DNA from: Adiantum capillus-veneris
Taxonomy: Eukaryota > Streptophyta > Polypodiopsida > Polypodiales > Pteridaceae
Length of the DNA stretch: 64,000 nucleotides
NCBI GenBank assembly: GCA_014529385.2
Contig: CM043942.1
Coordinates: forward strand, 54,498,647-54,562,646
Direction: 5' to 3'
Both the position numbers and the translations under genes were made by a program. The notes below the pieces were generated by a model, which was given only the letters and a program-made list of their open reading frames with translations, was not told the DNA's origin and did not search any database. This document shows positions 29,551 to 39,874 of the stretch, piece by piece (position 1 is the stretch's first letter; each line of letters opens with the position of its first letter).

Positions 29551-30633
29551 ACGCTAGAAGGTGCAAAATTAATTGGAGTAGGAGCGGCTACCATAGCCCT
29601 AGCAGGAGCAGCAGTAGGTATTGGAAACGTATTTAGTTCCATGAATAACCTCACTAAAAAAAGAAATCTTTTGAATTTGAATAACCTCACCAGAAATCTC
29701 TCCTTTCTTTTGAATAACCTCACCATATATCTCTCCTTTATTTCTAAGAACCTCAACATATATCTCTCCTTTCTTTTTAATAACCTCACCATATATCTCT
29801 CCTTTCTTTCGTTGAGAAAGGTATTCTTGTTTGTTGCTCTTTTTTTAATTTTATTAAATCTAATTGGGCTTGGGTTTGCTGAAACAGCATACTGTATGAA
29901 TATGGGCGCTAGTAGTTCTTCAATAGTAACTCAAGCGTCTTCACATTCACAGTTTATGCAACTAAAGGAGGAGGATTGCCGTTCAATCTTATTTGAAACT
30001 TGGCAAGATTGTGATAAAATACTAAAAACCTGCCAACAAGGCAGATTGCCCAGCGCTGAGAACGGTTATGAATTCGTTTCACAACTGCAGCCTGCGCAAA
30101 TAAACAATCTAGTAAACTCTATCTCTGCCAAGTTAAACCCCTCCATAGTCAGCGAAGCCACAATGCAGGAATGGGCTCAGATTTCGGTACAGTTTAAGGA
30201 GGCAAACTCCCGTCTGTTCACGTCGTTCCATAAGGACCTTATTCCTGGCTTGATGCTCATCTCTGGGGTATCTCTCCCTTTAAGCATGTCCCCGGAAGAG
30301 GGCATAGAACTCCTCTTGAAGGTCCCCTTCTCCCAGGAAGTGATAGCGCATTATGCCGCGCAAATAGTCTCCCAGGCGCAACCTTTGATTGACATGTATA
30401 AAGCCCTGTTTGAGCTCTTGCCTTCGACTCCAGAAGTAGTTTTTGTTGAGCAAGACATGCCGCCGCTGAATCCAGAAACAGAAATAACTGTTTCGCAGGA
30501 GGAGGCGGATAAAATCCAAGCCGTTCATAATAAAGCCAGGGACGCTGTCCAGATTTTCGTTAAGTTCCATAGGCTTAGAAGCCGGATTCGTAAAGGGACT
30601 GCCTTTAAACTTAAACGTAGACGTCGTGGTTAA
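29551..30633 (+). CDS. Chimeric atp9::unknown membrane ORF, intact (orf360, copy V)
   Basis: Best copy for reading the chimera. ACG 29551-29553 stands where subunit c has its ATG. Residues 2-30 are the subunit c N-terminal helix with its Gly/Ala-rich packing face ([21 protein letters not shown]). Residues 31-75 are Asn-Leu-Thr-rich 11-residue repeats. Residues about 78-100 form a hydrophobic helix followed by AETAYCMN, possibly a cleavable signal. Residues 105-350 are a soluble helical domain with two Cys (DDCRSI-like and CDKILKTC) and an acidic stretch; the last nine residues are very basic. No homologue of the second part is recognised. It would insert in the inner membrane if translated. 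Confidence 0.82.
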   Translation, partial: TLEGAKLIGVGAATIALAGAAVGIGNVFSSMNNLTKKRNLLNLNNLTRNLSFLLNNLTIYLSFISKNLNIYLSFLFNNLTIYLSFLSLRKVFLFVALFLILLNLIGLGFAETAYCMNMGASSSSIVTQASSHSQFMQLKEEDCRSILFETWQDCDKILKTCQQGRLPSAENGYEFVSQLQPAQINNLVNSISAKLNPSIVSEATMQEWAQISVQFKEANSRLFTSFHKDLIPGLMLISGVSLPLSMSPEEGIELLLKVPFSQEVIAHYAAQIVSQAQPLIDMYKALFELLPSTPEVVFVEQDMPPLNPETEITVSQEEADKIQAVHNKARDAVQIFVKFHRLRSRIRKGTAFKLKRRRRG

Positions 30634-30907
30634 AAAACCGTCTCACGGGCAGAGCGGACACCCTGGGGAGGGTAAAAACCACAGCTGACGACTGAATCCG
30701 AATATTACGGATTACATATATCAAGTAATTACTTTCTTTTAGGGAAGGGATGGTTAAATTATTCGGTAACCAACCGAGAGATCATCAACGACAAAGATTG
30801 ACTTTTTTGTCTTTTAATTGAGTTAATTTTCTTTAATTACGTAAACTCATTTTGAAATAACGCAAAAAACATTTCCAGGGTTGGGCTTTCCTTGACCCAA
30901 CCCCCCC

Positions 30908-30981
30908 GCACCGATAGCTCAATTGGATAGAGTCCCTGGCTTCGAACCAGGTAGTTAGGGGTTCGAGTCCTCTTCAGTGCA
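30908..30981 (+). tRNA. trnR-UCG: trnR-UCG (copy V)
   Basis: Same tRNA as the other copies, about 275 bp downstream of the chimera stop codon. Confidence 0.9.
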
Positions 30982-31666
30982 ACATCGTTTCATTTCGGGC
31001 TTCGATAAAGCTATATACCACTAACTCTCACTCTTATTGAGAAGAAAGCTTTCACAACTTGCAAGGTAAAGCATGTATCTTCCACCCGGTATTATGTTCA
31101 GTCCTCTTTCTTTCAGTTCTTGTTTTATTTAAAGTAAGCGGTTCCCTACGCTTTTTCCTATAGCCCACCTTTTCGATGTTTTAAATCCTATGCCAAGACT
31201 AGGGAGCGAGGGGCACAAAGTGTCAAGCAGGGTTGGGTTAACCTTTCTCGCCGATCCAATTTATACTGGGATCAGAGGAATGAGTTGAGAACGCCACTAC
31301 GTTCCTGTACCCTTTGCTCTTAAAAAGTATCGCTGGTTTTCCCTGCATAATCTGGGCGCATGGTCGAATACGTCCAGTCTAGCGTTGGTAATTCCGTAGA
31401 AATAAATGGATGCACGAAGTTCATTCTAACGCCGTAGACACCGAGAGTTTAATTGGTTGAGCCCTGAAGTGCCGAAGGGCAATCCCAACGCAAACCGTAG
31501 ACATTGATAGTTCCTCATACACGCCTTGTTTCTAAATTACCATGTTATCGCCATGACGGGTTTCGTAACCTCGTCGTGTACTCGAAGCGACAGTGAATTG
31601 ATCTCTAATCACAATCACCCAGTCCTCTTAATGGTGTCGCTAGGGCAAACAAAACAAGCCAACCAC
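30982..31666. other. Spacer after trnR, end of the repeat (copy V)
   Basis: Matches the spacer of the other copies until 31666, then diverges abruptly. No gene. Confidence 0.7.
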
Positions 31667-33714
31667 GGGAAGGAAGGCAGAAAATTGAGTAAATAGAAGC
31701 AGAGGATCAATAATGTCTGGGTTATTGCACTGGCCCACTTTCCCTTCTTGCCTGCTTTCGATACTTTCTGCCTACAACCTCTAGCCTTTCTTGCTATCAA
31801 AGCAGTGCTTGCTTGGTTGCGGGGAGGCTAACCTTTCTCAGTTCCACGAGGCCTACTTTGGCTGCCTTTGCAGGATATCGCCTATCTTTACTTTTTAGGG
31901 GTTACGGGGGCTATCTTTCTTTCTTGATCGTATCGGTTCCTTTTTTGCTTTGTACGTACCCTGCATTAGTCTTGATCCTAAGTGGCGAGGCAAGGAAAAG
32001 GTATTCTGTACAATGAAACAACGAGGGCCGCAGGCAACGGGCAGTTCATATCTATGGCAACGCCAATCTATCGGTTACACGAAAACGCGTCGCGCCTTCG
32101 CTTCGGCTGCCCCCTTCGTCCCTTAGAGAGCAGTAAGACTTTAGCCATCGCAAATCAGTCAGTACTAACGTGTTCATCCCTTCGGGCCTCAATTTATTCA
32201 TGTATTCAAAGCGGCAGCTAAAAGTTCAAGTGCTTCGCCGTGTTACACGTAAGTAGGGTCTAAGGTTGTATAACATAGTGACGAGGCTCTTGTCCTAAGC
32301 GTAGTAATGCGATTAGGCCATGCCAATACGATTTCAGCGGCTTCGCGCCTACGTATGCCCTGGTTACGTGTTATCGCTTCCCTTCAAAAAGGCTTGTATT
32401 TTCTCTAGGTTTCGAAGCAACACAAAAACAAGCCAACCTATGTAAGATTCAGCTTGCCAAGTTTAAGTTTAAGTTCTTTGAGCTAACCTCGTTCCCTTAT
32501 TAAGCTACTGCAAGGCAGCTAATAAAGCAGCAAATTGCTAATCTATCAATCAATACATGGAAAGTGGCAGCTTGGACAGTCAGCTTCATGGCAGCAACAT
32601 AAAACGGGATGGTCACGATGGGCAGCCTGTAGCCGCAATGGGGCTTAGTTGGGAGAGTTAGAAGCGGATAGCTTTCGGTATAGCGTTTCGCTATTCTTGC
32701 ATAAGTGTTGTTTTCTCTACATCCTTCATTAGGGTTTTTTGCTCATTAGGCGAATGTGCTTCTAGACAACGCGCTGAGCTAGAGGCATACGTTTCTGACT
32801 TCGAGATGGCATGATTCACTTTTTTTGCCAAGCTTTTCACGCTACAGGGGCTGGGCCCCAGACCAGTAGATCTGGGCCAAGACAGGATTTTTGGGGGAGA
32901 AGGCACTTAAAAAAATCCAATACATACAAGAACTTTAAAAAAGACCGAGGATATAATATCTTTAAGCCAATCTGCCAAAGTGGGAGGGTCCCTTCCCAGT
33001 CAGGCACTGAATCACTTGAACCTGAGCTACTGCCCGGAGCAGGTTCTTGTGGAACTCCCTTCGAATTGTTAGTAAAGACTAGGGAATTAGAGGACTCTGC
33101 CTGTGGCCTTTCCGTAGGCATCGGCGGAGTTTTTGAGCGTTCTGCACGCGAAGCAAATAAACATGAGAATAAGGAAAAAAGCTAATCCATTAGAAAAAGG
33201 TTTCTATTTGATTTGTTTTACCGATATTTCTGGCATTTCAATTTAATTTTCATTGCCTCAGGCAGGATAGCGAATAATCTTACTTTACTAGCGGCCTTTA
33301 ACTTGCTTGATAAACCAACGGAGCTTTAGATGTCAGCGTCCCAAGCAAGGACTACAACGAGCCATGCCCGTGTCATTAACGGCCAGACTCCTATACATAG
33401 TGACTCTACACCGTTTAAGGTATAAAGTTAACTGTAGATAGCCCGACTTACAGCTTATAACATAAAACTTCCTAAATGCCAGCCAAAAACGAATAGGCAA
33501 AGCACTGTCAGACTATTTGAATTGCTTTAATATGCTAAAATAAAGCAGAAAATAAGGAAAAAAAAAGATTCCAATTCCTATCTTATTCGATCATAACGAC
33601 TTTACCTGTCTCTGTCGAATCTAATCTTGCTGATAACTCAATAAGATGAAGCAATAGCCATAAAAGAAGAACTGCCATGAATACCGGAACAAAAAAAGAA
33701 AGGATTCATTAAGT
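31667..33714. other. Single-copy mitochondrial spacer
   Basis: No known gene recognised. The block 31787-31823 (CCTTTCTTGCTATCAAAGCA and following) recurs with changes at 40866-40920. Frames at 31813-32016, 31982-32221 and 32811-33185 (124 codons, Pro/Gly/Ser-rich) match no family I know and overlap frames on the other strand. 33186-33700 is AT-rich with no frame. Confidence 0.4.
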
Positions 33715-33944
33715 ACGTACTTACTAACAGTATCGTTGCCTCTGCTTGGTAGCTTCATAGCAGGTGCTTTTGGTCGTTTCTTAGGGTCAAAAGGAACCGC
33801 CATAGTAACTATTACGTGTGCTTTATTCTCTTTTACTTTCTCCCTGACTGTTTTTTACGAAGTTGCACTGGGAGCCAGTGCTTGCTATATAGAGATTGCT
33901 TCATGGATTTCCTTGGAGATGTTTGATGCTTCCTGGGGCTTCTT
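33715..33944 (+). CDS. nad5: nad5 exon 1 (NADH dehydrogenase subunit 5), ACG start
   Basis: The frame from ACG 33715-33717 reads [43 protein letters not shown] and EMFDASWGF, the N-terminus of complex I subunit ND5 (first membrane helices). The usual ATG is replaced by ACG, consistent with C-to-U editing. Homology stops after DASWGFF. Taking the exon as 230 bp puts its end at 33944, the position of the first nad5 intron of land plants. The following sequence (GGCGACTGTGAAGTCACC) looks like a group II intron start. No further nad5 exon is in the window. Confidence 0.88.
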
Positions 33945-34320
33945 TGGCGACTGTGAAGTCACCGGATGAATTGCCGGATAGATCGATTGTCTGGACGCTG
34001 CTGTTGCTTTGTGGCGAGACGGGCTCGACTCACTCTATGGAATAATTTTCTTTTTTAGAGCCCCATAGCATGTTGAAAAAGGGGCCTGGCCTACTAGACT
34101 CAAAAACTGCCCTTGGCGGCTCCCGACCGTGTCTCCGAGACACGGGTAAGACTTACGGATCATGAACTACAGATCGGTGGAGAAGGGATCCTGGCTAGCG
34201 TCAGACAGGGTCCCCCCACACAATACAGAAGGCTATGGATAAGGCATATCCCTCGCGCATGCGCAGCAAGAAGGCGCAGATGCCTAGACAAATAAAGGCC
34301 TAACTGAGTCTAATAAGGAC
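33945..34320 (+). other. Probable 5' part of the nad5 group II intron
   Basis: Directly follows nad5 exon 1. It is moderately GC-rich, with paired-looking segments (CCGTGTCTCCGAGACACGGG at about 34128-34147). I found no domain V and no second exon before dispersed repeats begin at 34430, so the intron is either very long, trans-spliced or broken. The boundary at 34320 is arbitrary. Confidence 0.45.
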
Positions 34321-34429
34321 AACACACACACCATTAGCAAGCGCACCCGTGCCTCAACATCAATAGAGTATTCGGTGGAACCGGCGAACCATGCATTCGG
34401 CCCGCTGCCGGTTAAATGCGTAAAACAGA

Positions 34430-34780
34430 GGGCCCACAGTACCCGCTTCTTTAATTAGCCGCTCGGGCTTTCCCCCGGAAATCCCTTCGCTTGCATCTTG
34501 GCATTGGCCTTACTACGGGCTTTCCCCACCCCAAAGCGTAGCTTGCTAAGATGGTGCGTGCTTTACAGCTGTTAATTATAGGGGCTAGCTTCATCCAGCC
34601 ATTCTTTCAATGAACCTAATGTCGTAGGAGGGGGCATATCGCTATTAGTAAACAAAGGGTGCGTGTTATCTTTGCTTTTACAGAGCTAAACGTATTAGCC
34701 CTGTCAATAAGAACGATGCTGGGAAAAGAGATATAATTATAATCCATGATCTATTCCCCACAAGCGAAACTCTAGTCTAG
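34430..34780. repeat. Dispersed-repeat block with a decayed orf95 5' region
   Basis: Has the GC-rich motif (GCTCGGGCTTTCCCCC then GGAAATCCCTTCGCTTGC) at 34461-34494, a shared block AGGGGCTAGCTT with ATGTCGTAGGA at about 34573-34632, and at 34735-34765 a TATAATTATAATCCATGATC block like that before orf95. The same order, diverged, occurs at 39870-40165. Confidence 0.6.
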
Positions 34781-36258
34781 GACAAAAAGTCATATACCTG
34801 GACCTCTTTATTGGCTAGATACTTTCGTAAGCACAATCTCGGATACTGCCTTGGGCAGTGCTTCTTAAGCAAGCTGAAATAACGTCAAAACACGCTTAGC
34901 AAGAATGCACACTTTTATCTGCCTGCATGCTTTAATTCATGACTGATGCCATACGAAGGCTGCTAGCATTTATCCACACCTTAATGCCATGCAGAAGGTG
35001 CTAGCTTTAATCTGCTTTTTTACCTTTTCCATCTTCTTTTAATCTGTACTTTTCATTGTAGGACTCAAGCAGGGACTTCATTGCGCTGTTTACATATAAG
35101 CTTAGCGGGTGCGGCTTGAATCCAGCCATTAACATGCGTGCTCTCCATTTATCAGCAAGCTCATGGCGCTCAACTCGTTCTACGCCTTCACAAGTTTACT
35201 ATAACATTGACAATATCACGAGCCAAGCAATGCTCCTTGGCATTCACTCTGTCTTTGCTCTCCGCCACATCAATACAATAGACTCGAACACAGCAGAGTA
35301 ATAATCCCTTCCACTGGCGTTACCAAAAAAGGTAAGGAAGTATCTTTTAAATGCTTGAATTCAATTGTGTCTTGTTAGAAGAAGGTGGAGACGCCGAACT
35401 TGAATTCGATTGTGTACTGTTAAAAGACAAAGAAGCTTACGGGCTTTTTTTTAACGAAGAAGTTGATAGGTTCTCAAAGCTAAGATAACCTAGGGCTTTC
35501 TCTAACTCTTTTGAAGAAAAAGAAGAAGAAGAAGAACCATGGGGTCGGAATAAAAAGAAGCGCCGGGTTTATCGTTTAATGATTCTCGTAACGCCGGGAT
35601 TTCTCTTTGTATTGCGTACTGTTAAAAGAAGCATTGGGGTCTTAGCGACGAAGAAGCTAAAAGTACAGATTGTTTCTTTAATAAAGAAGGTGGGGACGCC
35701 GAAGCTACGAGGACGAAGACAAAGAAGCGGCAGGGGGTCCAGAGATGCTAAGGGTACAGATTGTTTCAAAAAAGGTATCTTTTAAAGTCATTTGGACGGA
35801 AGGGAACTGCCTTACCTTGGACTGAAGGGAGCTCAGAGCCCATTGACAAGCCCTGAAAGGGTTGGACTGAAAGAAGCTAACCTTGCTGGAGGGCCACCTA
35901 CTATACTAGAGACCGCGCGGCTCTGGCTGTACGCCGTTGCATCAGGGGAATACAGGCTGCTGATGGCTGTCAGTATCTGCATCTCCTCTGCAAAAATGAC
36001 TCCACCGTGGCTAGCTGTTGCGCCTTGCAGTGCAGAGAGAGGCCTGCTGTTGGTCTGTCAGTCGGTAACAGGGCCGCTGTACGCCTGGCCCAGGCTTAGA
36101 GTATTCGTGCCTGCTGATACCACATTTAGAGGGGATAGCATCTGAGCGGCCACACGAGCAAAATTGAGGCTTTGGCAGCAGCCCTTAGCAGCAAGACCTT
36201 GTATTTGCTTATTCCTGCGTATTTTTTCGATAGTTCTTTAAAAATCTATAACATTTTA
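34781..36258. other. Mitochondrial spacer
   Basis: No known gene. Two related words (GCCATACGAAGGCTGCTAGC and GCCATGCAGAAGGTGCTAGC) at about 34948 and 34985 form a short tandem repeat. 35340-35790 is Lys/Glu codon-rich (AAGAAGAAG runs) with an internal repeat around GAAGGTGGRGACGCCGAA at 35380 and 35687. The frame 35792-36145 (117 codons, GTG-like start) is not recognised. Confidence 0.4.
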
Positions 36259-36813
36259 TTAGAATACATCCTGTCTCTTAACTTTAGTAGTTTTACGTGT
36301 AGTTAATACTATAGCCCCGATCATAGCTACTAATAAGATCAGACTAGACACCGGAAACGGAACCAAATAGTTGGTATAAAGTAAATTGCCTAATGTTTCT
36401 AAATTAGTCCAACTTTAGATTCTTTCAGCATAAACCGTATATTTTGGATAGGTTTTATTTAAATTAGTTGGTAGTATTGGAATGTAATCATTGTCTAAGA
36501 TGACAAAGATTTCCAACCAAAAAATCAGTCCAATAATACCACCTACTGGTAAGTAGCGTAAGATATTTTCATAGATTTTGGCTATTTCGGTGTCTGGCAT
36601 CATCACTACAAATAAAAATGACACAGCAATCGCGCCTATATAAACTACTAAAAAAATCATAGCGAAGAAGTCAAGATTTAATAAGATAAGTAAACCTGAA
36701 GTATTACAGGAAACAAAAATAAAAAAAAGAACAGAATGGACGGGGTTTTTAGCACATATAACCGTAACAGCAGAAACTAAAGCCATGCCTGAGGAAACAT
36801 CAAAGAGTAGCAT
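36259..36813 (-). CDS. nad6: nad6 (NADH dehydrogenase subunit 6) with one in-frame TAA
   Basis: From ATG 36813: AKNPVHSVLFFIFVSCNTSG, LDFFAMIFLVVYIGAIAV, LRYLPVGGIIGLIFW and DNDYIPILPTN, the multi-helix ND6 protein of the complex I membrane arm. At 36417-36415 a TAA interrupts; beyond it the same frame continues SWTNLETLGNLLYTNY, LLVAMIGAIVLT and KVKRQDVF to the stop at 36261-36259. The total is 184 residues plus the internal stop, close to the expected conserved length. One U-to-C edit (UAA to CAA, Gln) would give an uninterrupted protein. No frameshift is present, unlike in atp1. Confidence 0.93.
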
Positions 36814-36879
36814 GGTTTTGTTGTTTCCCTTTATTCTTCTATATTAGTGGCAGTTCGTCTTTGGTTTACATAGATTTCT

Positions 36880-37161
36880 ATGTCTATGGAGGAGGCAAAG
36901 GAGGATAAAAATCAAGACTCTGAAACTACTTCAAGTGTAAGTTTCGGGGCTCCATTTATGTTAACTAAAACTAATTTAGAGAAGCATTTAGCAACGGATA
37001 ATTTTTACAGTCTTTGCGTGCCTAAAATAACTGCTAGCTATCTATGGTACTTAGCAAGTGAGCTGCTTTTGATTCTTTCCCTATTTCTAGTAGTATGTGC
37101 ACGCAGTCTAAGAAAATATTGGCATGTAAAAGTTAAAAAAAGCGAAACCCCATATCAATAA
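36880..37161 (+). CDS. Unrecognised ORF with one membrane helix, 93 residues
   Basis: Starts at ATG 36880, diverging from nad6 with 66 bp between the start codons. Charged N-terminus (MSMEEAKEDKNQDSE), then a central hydrophobic helix (LWYLASELLLILSLFLVVC) and a basic C-terminus. Looks like a small inner-membrane protein. Not recognised. Confidence 0.4.
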   Translation: MSMEEAKEDKNQDSETTSSVSFGAPFMLTKTNLEKHLATDNFYSLCVPKITASYLWYLASELLLILSLFLVVCARSLRKYWHVKVKKSETPYQ

Positions 37162-37217
37162 AGCAAGAGGCAAAGGACAAAGAGCGCATAAAGAGTGGGC
37201 AAAGTTAGTGGTCAGAC

Positions 37218-37340
37218 ATGTATAGTGGTCGAATAGTTAATACAGGTTATGGCTTGAAAGGACTAATTACTGTGATTCGTGGAGCTATCAATTGGTTTAG
37301 ATCCGTTAGTCGACGCAAAAATGTTAACCCAAAAACTCCG
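37218..37340 (+). CDS. Small unrecognised ORF, 40 residues
   Basis: ATG 37218 to TGA: MYSGRIVNTGYGLKGLITVI then GAINWFRSVSRR. Amphipathic and basic, no family recognised. First of a closely packed row of plus-strand ORFs (37218-38378). Confidence 0.3.
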
Positions 37341-37361
37341 TGACCGAGGAATCGTGTAATC

Positions 37362-37598
37362 ATGCCTCTAATTCACGTATTGGCGAATCGTCTGCATGTG
37401 GGCGACGGAGATGCGGTTTATTCCTTGGCTTTAGATCTTTTCAATTTGTTCAGATCGCATCTAAAGCTTACTTTTCGTTGTAGATTTAACGCTGCCTTTG
37501 TTTTGTTTAGCTGTGGATTAATTGCTTTGCTTTTTGTCTTAATACTAATTGCATTCCTGCTTGTTTTTTCTTTTCTTGTGCTGCTTTACCTTGGTTAG
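37362..37598 (+). CDS. Unrecognised ORF with C-terminal membrane helices, 78 residues
   Basis: ATG 37362, 22 bp after the previous stop. N-terminal polar part (ANRLHVGDGDAVYSLALDLF), then two hydrophobic segments ending FLLVFSFLVLLYLG. Compact spacing to its neighbours suggests co-transcription. Not recognised. Confidence 0.35.
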   Translation: MPLIHVLANRLHVGDGDAVYSLALDLFNLFRSHLKLTFRCRFNAAFVLFSCGLIALLFVLILIAFLLVFSFLVLLYLG

Positions 37599-37615
37599 CG
37601 TTCCGGAACGCGTTG

Positions 37616-37777
37616 TATGCCTGTCTCTGCGACTCAGCGGGTATTGACTAAAGCCAGCCCTGCAGGCGGGCAAAGACTGGATCCGACCGCACCGCGCCAA
37701 GTGTCCAGTGCTGAGTTGTATGTTCGCTATGGTCTTGAAGTAAGACGAAACAAAAAAGGTTATGAATACAAAAGATG
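37616..37777 (+). CDS. Unrecognised ORF, 53 residues, overlaps the next ORF
   Basis: ATG 37616, 18 bp after the previous stop, MPVSATQRVLTKASPAGGQR then YVRYGLEVRRNKKGYEYKR, stop at 37775-37777. Its last 16 bases overlap the start of the next ORF in another frame, an arrangement seen in plasmid and phage operons and uncommon in plant mitochondria. Not recognised. Confidence 0.3.
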
Positions 37778-38378
37778 AAAAACCCAATACGAAAAAAAAG
37801 ATTAAACTAAAAAAGTTTATGGTAAACGCTTTATCTGTTTTTAAAAGCCAGTATCCCGCGTTCAACGAGATGGAAGACCAACGTTTTCTATCTATCGTTG
37901 GTTTTATGACAACAAATCTGGGAACCAGTCGGACCAGATTGTTACACAATAAAGGGGTTTTAACCCCTATCGCAGAATCTAAAGCAGCCTTAGACGCCTT
38001 CCGATTACCGAAGGTTGGGGGCACTTTTTACGTTCTTTCACAGATCAGTTAGTTGAGGGAATACCCTTGGGTATGTCTCTTACCGCAATAGCTGATATTG
38101 CGGGGGATCCATATTTAACTTTATTACTTCAGATCGTGCGAATATATTCTTTATTTATCGAAAGTCGAAGTAATAAAGGTAAAACTAGCCTAGATCAAAT
38201 TCTTACGCGGCAAGATGCCCGTGAAATAGTTAAAGAAAATGAACATTTAGGGGCTCTAATGTCAAATGCAGAAGAGCTGCTAAATTTATTGGGATTCCTA
38301 ACTAAATTAAAAGGGGGAGAAACTAGGCTCCATAAGCGTATTTTCGACTGTGTCGAGAGATTGTTGGAAACACCCTGA
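37762..38378 (+). pseudogene. Unrecognised ORF of about 205 residues with one frameshift
   Basis: From ATG 37762: Lys-rich start (KDEKPNTKKKIKLKKF), then NALSVFKSQYPAFNE, SIVGFMTTNLGTSR, up to PKVGG. In the G run at about 38018 the frame changes; in the other frame it continues HFLRSFTDQLVEGIPLG, IADIAGDPYLTLLLQIVRIY, NAEELLNLLGFLTKLKG and ends ERLLETP at 38378. A single homopolymer difference separates two well-formed halves, so a sequencing error or recent mutation is likely. Mostly helical and soluble. No family recognised. Confidence 0.45.
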
Positions 38379-38746
38379 TAATCTAAAATGCCTTTAATCC
38401 CTTATTTTTACAATATACGGGTCAGGGCTCCGCCTACCCATTACTCTACTTTTTGAAACTTCATTTTGCTTTTCGTTTTTCATGGCTATACGCTATGCCA
38501 ACGCCGTCTTAATGCCTGGATAGTATGGCTTTCCCTTTAGGGTCAAAAATACTCACTTAAACCGGCCCCTTTTCGAAAGGAAAGGACTACTGGTATGGTT
38601 CCAGAGCTTGCTTGGTGTTGGTTAGCGTTGGCAGGGTCTGGATGTTTGTGTCCAGGCTGGCGGTGTTTTATTAAAATGTAAATTTGCTTACTTTTTGTAA
38701 AAAAAGTATAACATAGAACGAACACTGAGGGAATTATTCTCCTCCC
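38379..38746. other. Spacer before trnS
   Basis: No gene recognised; short frames only. Confidence 0.5.
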
Positions 38747-38833
38747 GGAGGTATGGCTGAGCGGCTTAAGGCATTGGTTTGCTAAATCAACATACAATAC
38801 ATTGTATCATGGGTTCGAATCCCATTTCCTCCA
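38747..38833 (+). tRNA. trnS-GCU: trnS-GCU
   Basis: Class II tRNA of 87 nt: acceptor GGAGGUA/UUUCCUCC, D arm GGCUGAGCGGCUUAAGGC, anticodon stem UUGGU/AUCAA with loop UUGCUAA (anticodon GCU, Ser), a long variable arm (CAUACAAUACAUUGUAUC) and T arm AUGGG-UUCGAAU-CCCAU. Matches the well-known plant mitochondrial tRNA-Ser. One U-U mismatch in the acceptor. Confidence 0.95.
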
Positions 38834-39874
38834 AGCAGTAATTGTAGTTTTTCAATTTAATTTGATTAAATAATTCATTCCATTCATAAAACGTAGGTTA
38901 CGGCAAGCGTAGCTCTGGATTCCCGGGGAAGCCAGAGCGTAGCGATAGGGCTGTTCCTTAAGTCAAACTAACTCATGCAAAGCTAAAAGGTCTAAGTTAC
39001 AGTTTCAGATTGATAGACCCCGAACATTCAGTTTACAAACTCAGTGTCGATGGACCTGGCGATTGAAATTAGGTTTGCCACCGGACTTTGCAATTGTTTG
39101 GTCTTGTCATTGATACTTTGCTTTGTAAATTGCCTGGAATGGCAAACATACCTTGCCCCCACATCAGATCAATAACGGATGTTCATGCAGCAGGTCGCCA
39201 GTGCCTGGCGCAGCTCCCTGCCTTCTTCATACGCGTGGAGGAGTTTCGACCTACCGGCTTGGTCGAGCTTTTTTGTGTGTGTGGAGCAGGTTATCGGGTT
39301 GCGCCATTGGCGGGTCTGCCCTATGGGTCACTATGGCGCTTACCACGCCGATGGCTTTCCATTTGGTTGGTCTATTACTATCCTAGAGGTCACCATCCCA
39401 TCCCCTGGATGTGATGGTTGTCAGCCGCTCGACGGCGCCTCGTTTCGTCAGAGGCAATTGGGGTCCTTCACCATCAATTATTGGAAGCTTGGTTTTCGTC
39501 ACTTTCCGGTGAGGGATGGTATACGAAGGATTCTCAGTTTGACGACACGGTTTGGTGGGAGGAGGCTACTCGAGCCCCTTGGGTAGAGATTTACCTCAAC
39601 CAACTCCGTGATACCTCTTTGAGGTTGATACAAGGTGAACCGATAGATCCTCTGCTGGATGCAGTTGAAGTGAAGAATGACCTGGAACGCCTGCCCCCTT
39701 GTGGGGCTTCAAGTGAGGCGCTCCGTAAGTGGTCTCGGAGCTTCCGACTGTATGATCGTATGAGTCGTATCTTGCCGCATCCGTTGCCGAAGCTACTGAC
39801 TTCGGCGGGGAGCGCCTCTGAGCTGAGGAGGCGTCTCCTTAACCTTAGTGCGTGACTGAACTTGAGTCACGATC
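38834..39874 (+). other. Spacer and unrecognised ORF remnants (39040-39855)
   Basis: Between 39040 and 39855 long frames follow each other on the plus strand, with frame changes. One contains CPMGHYGAYHADGFPFGWSI. The last (39418-39855) reads LEAWFSSLSGEGWYTKDSQF, WVEIYLNQLRDTSLRLIQGE and ends SELRRRLLNLSA. GC content is higher than the neighbours and the last frame looks like real protein. No family is assigned. 38900-38945 carries a variant of the GC-rich dispersed motif. Confidence 0.35.

Larger units (their letters stand above)
26564..31666 (-). repeat. 7.46-kb unit, copy V (inverted, partial)
   Basis: Third inverted copy. Homology ends within the spacer after trnR, at 31666, right after AAACAAGCCAACCAC; the sequence then becomes unrelated single-copy DNA, so the plastid-type block is absent from this copy. 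Confidence 0.9.

Noticed and set aside
39280..39390. PMGHYGAYHADG word resembling motif B of mitovirus-type RNA polymerases
   Set aside because: Only one short word fits, no GDD-type motif was seen in any frame nearby, and the following protein is not recognisable. Not enough to call a viral remnant.
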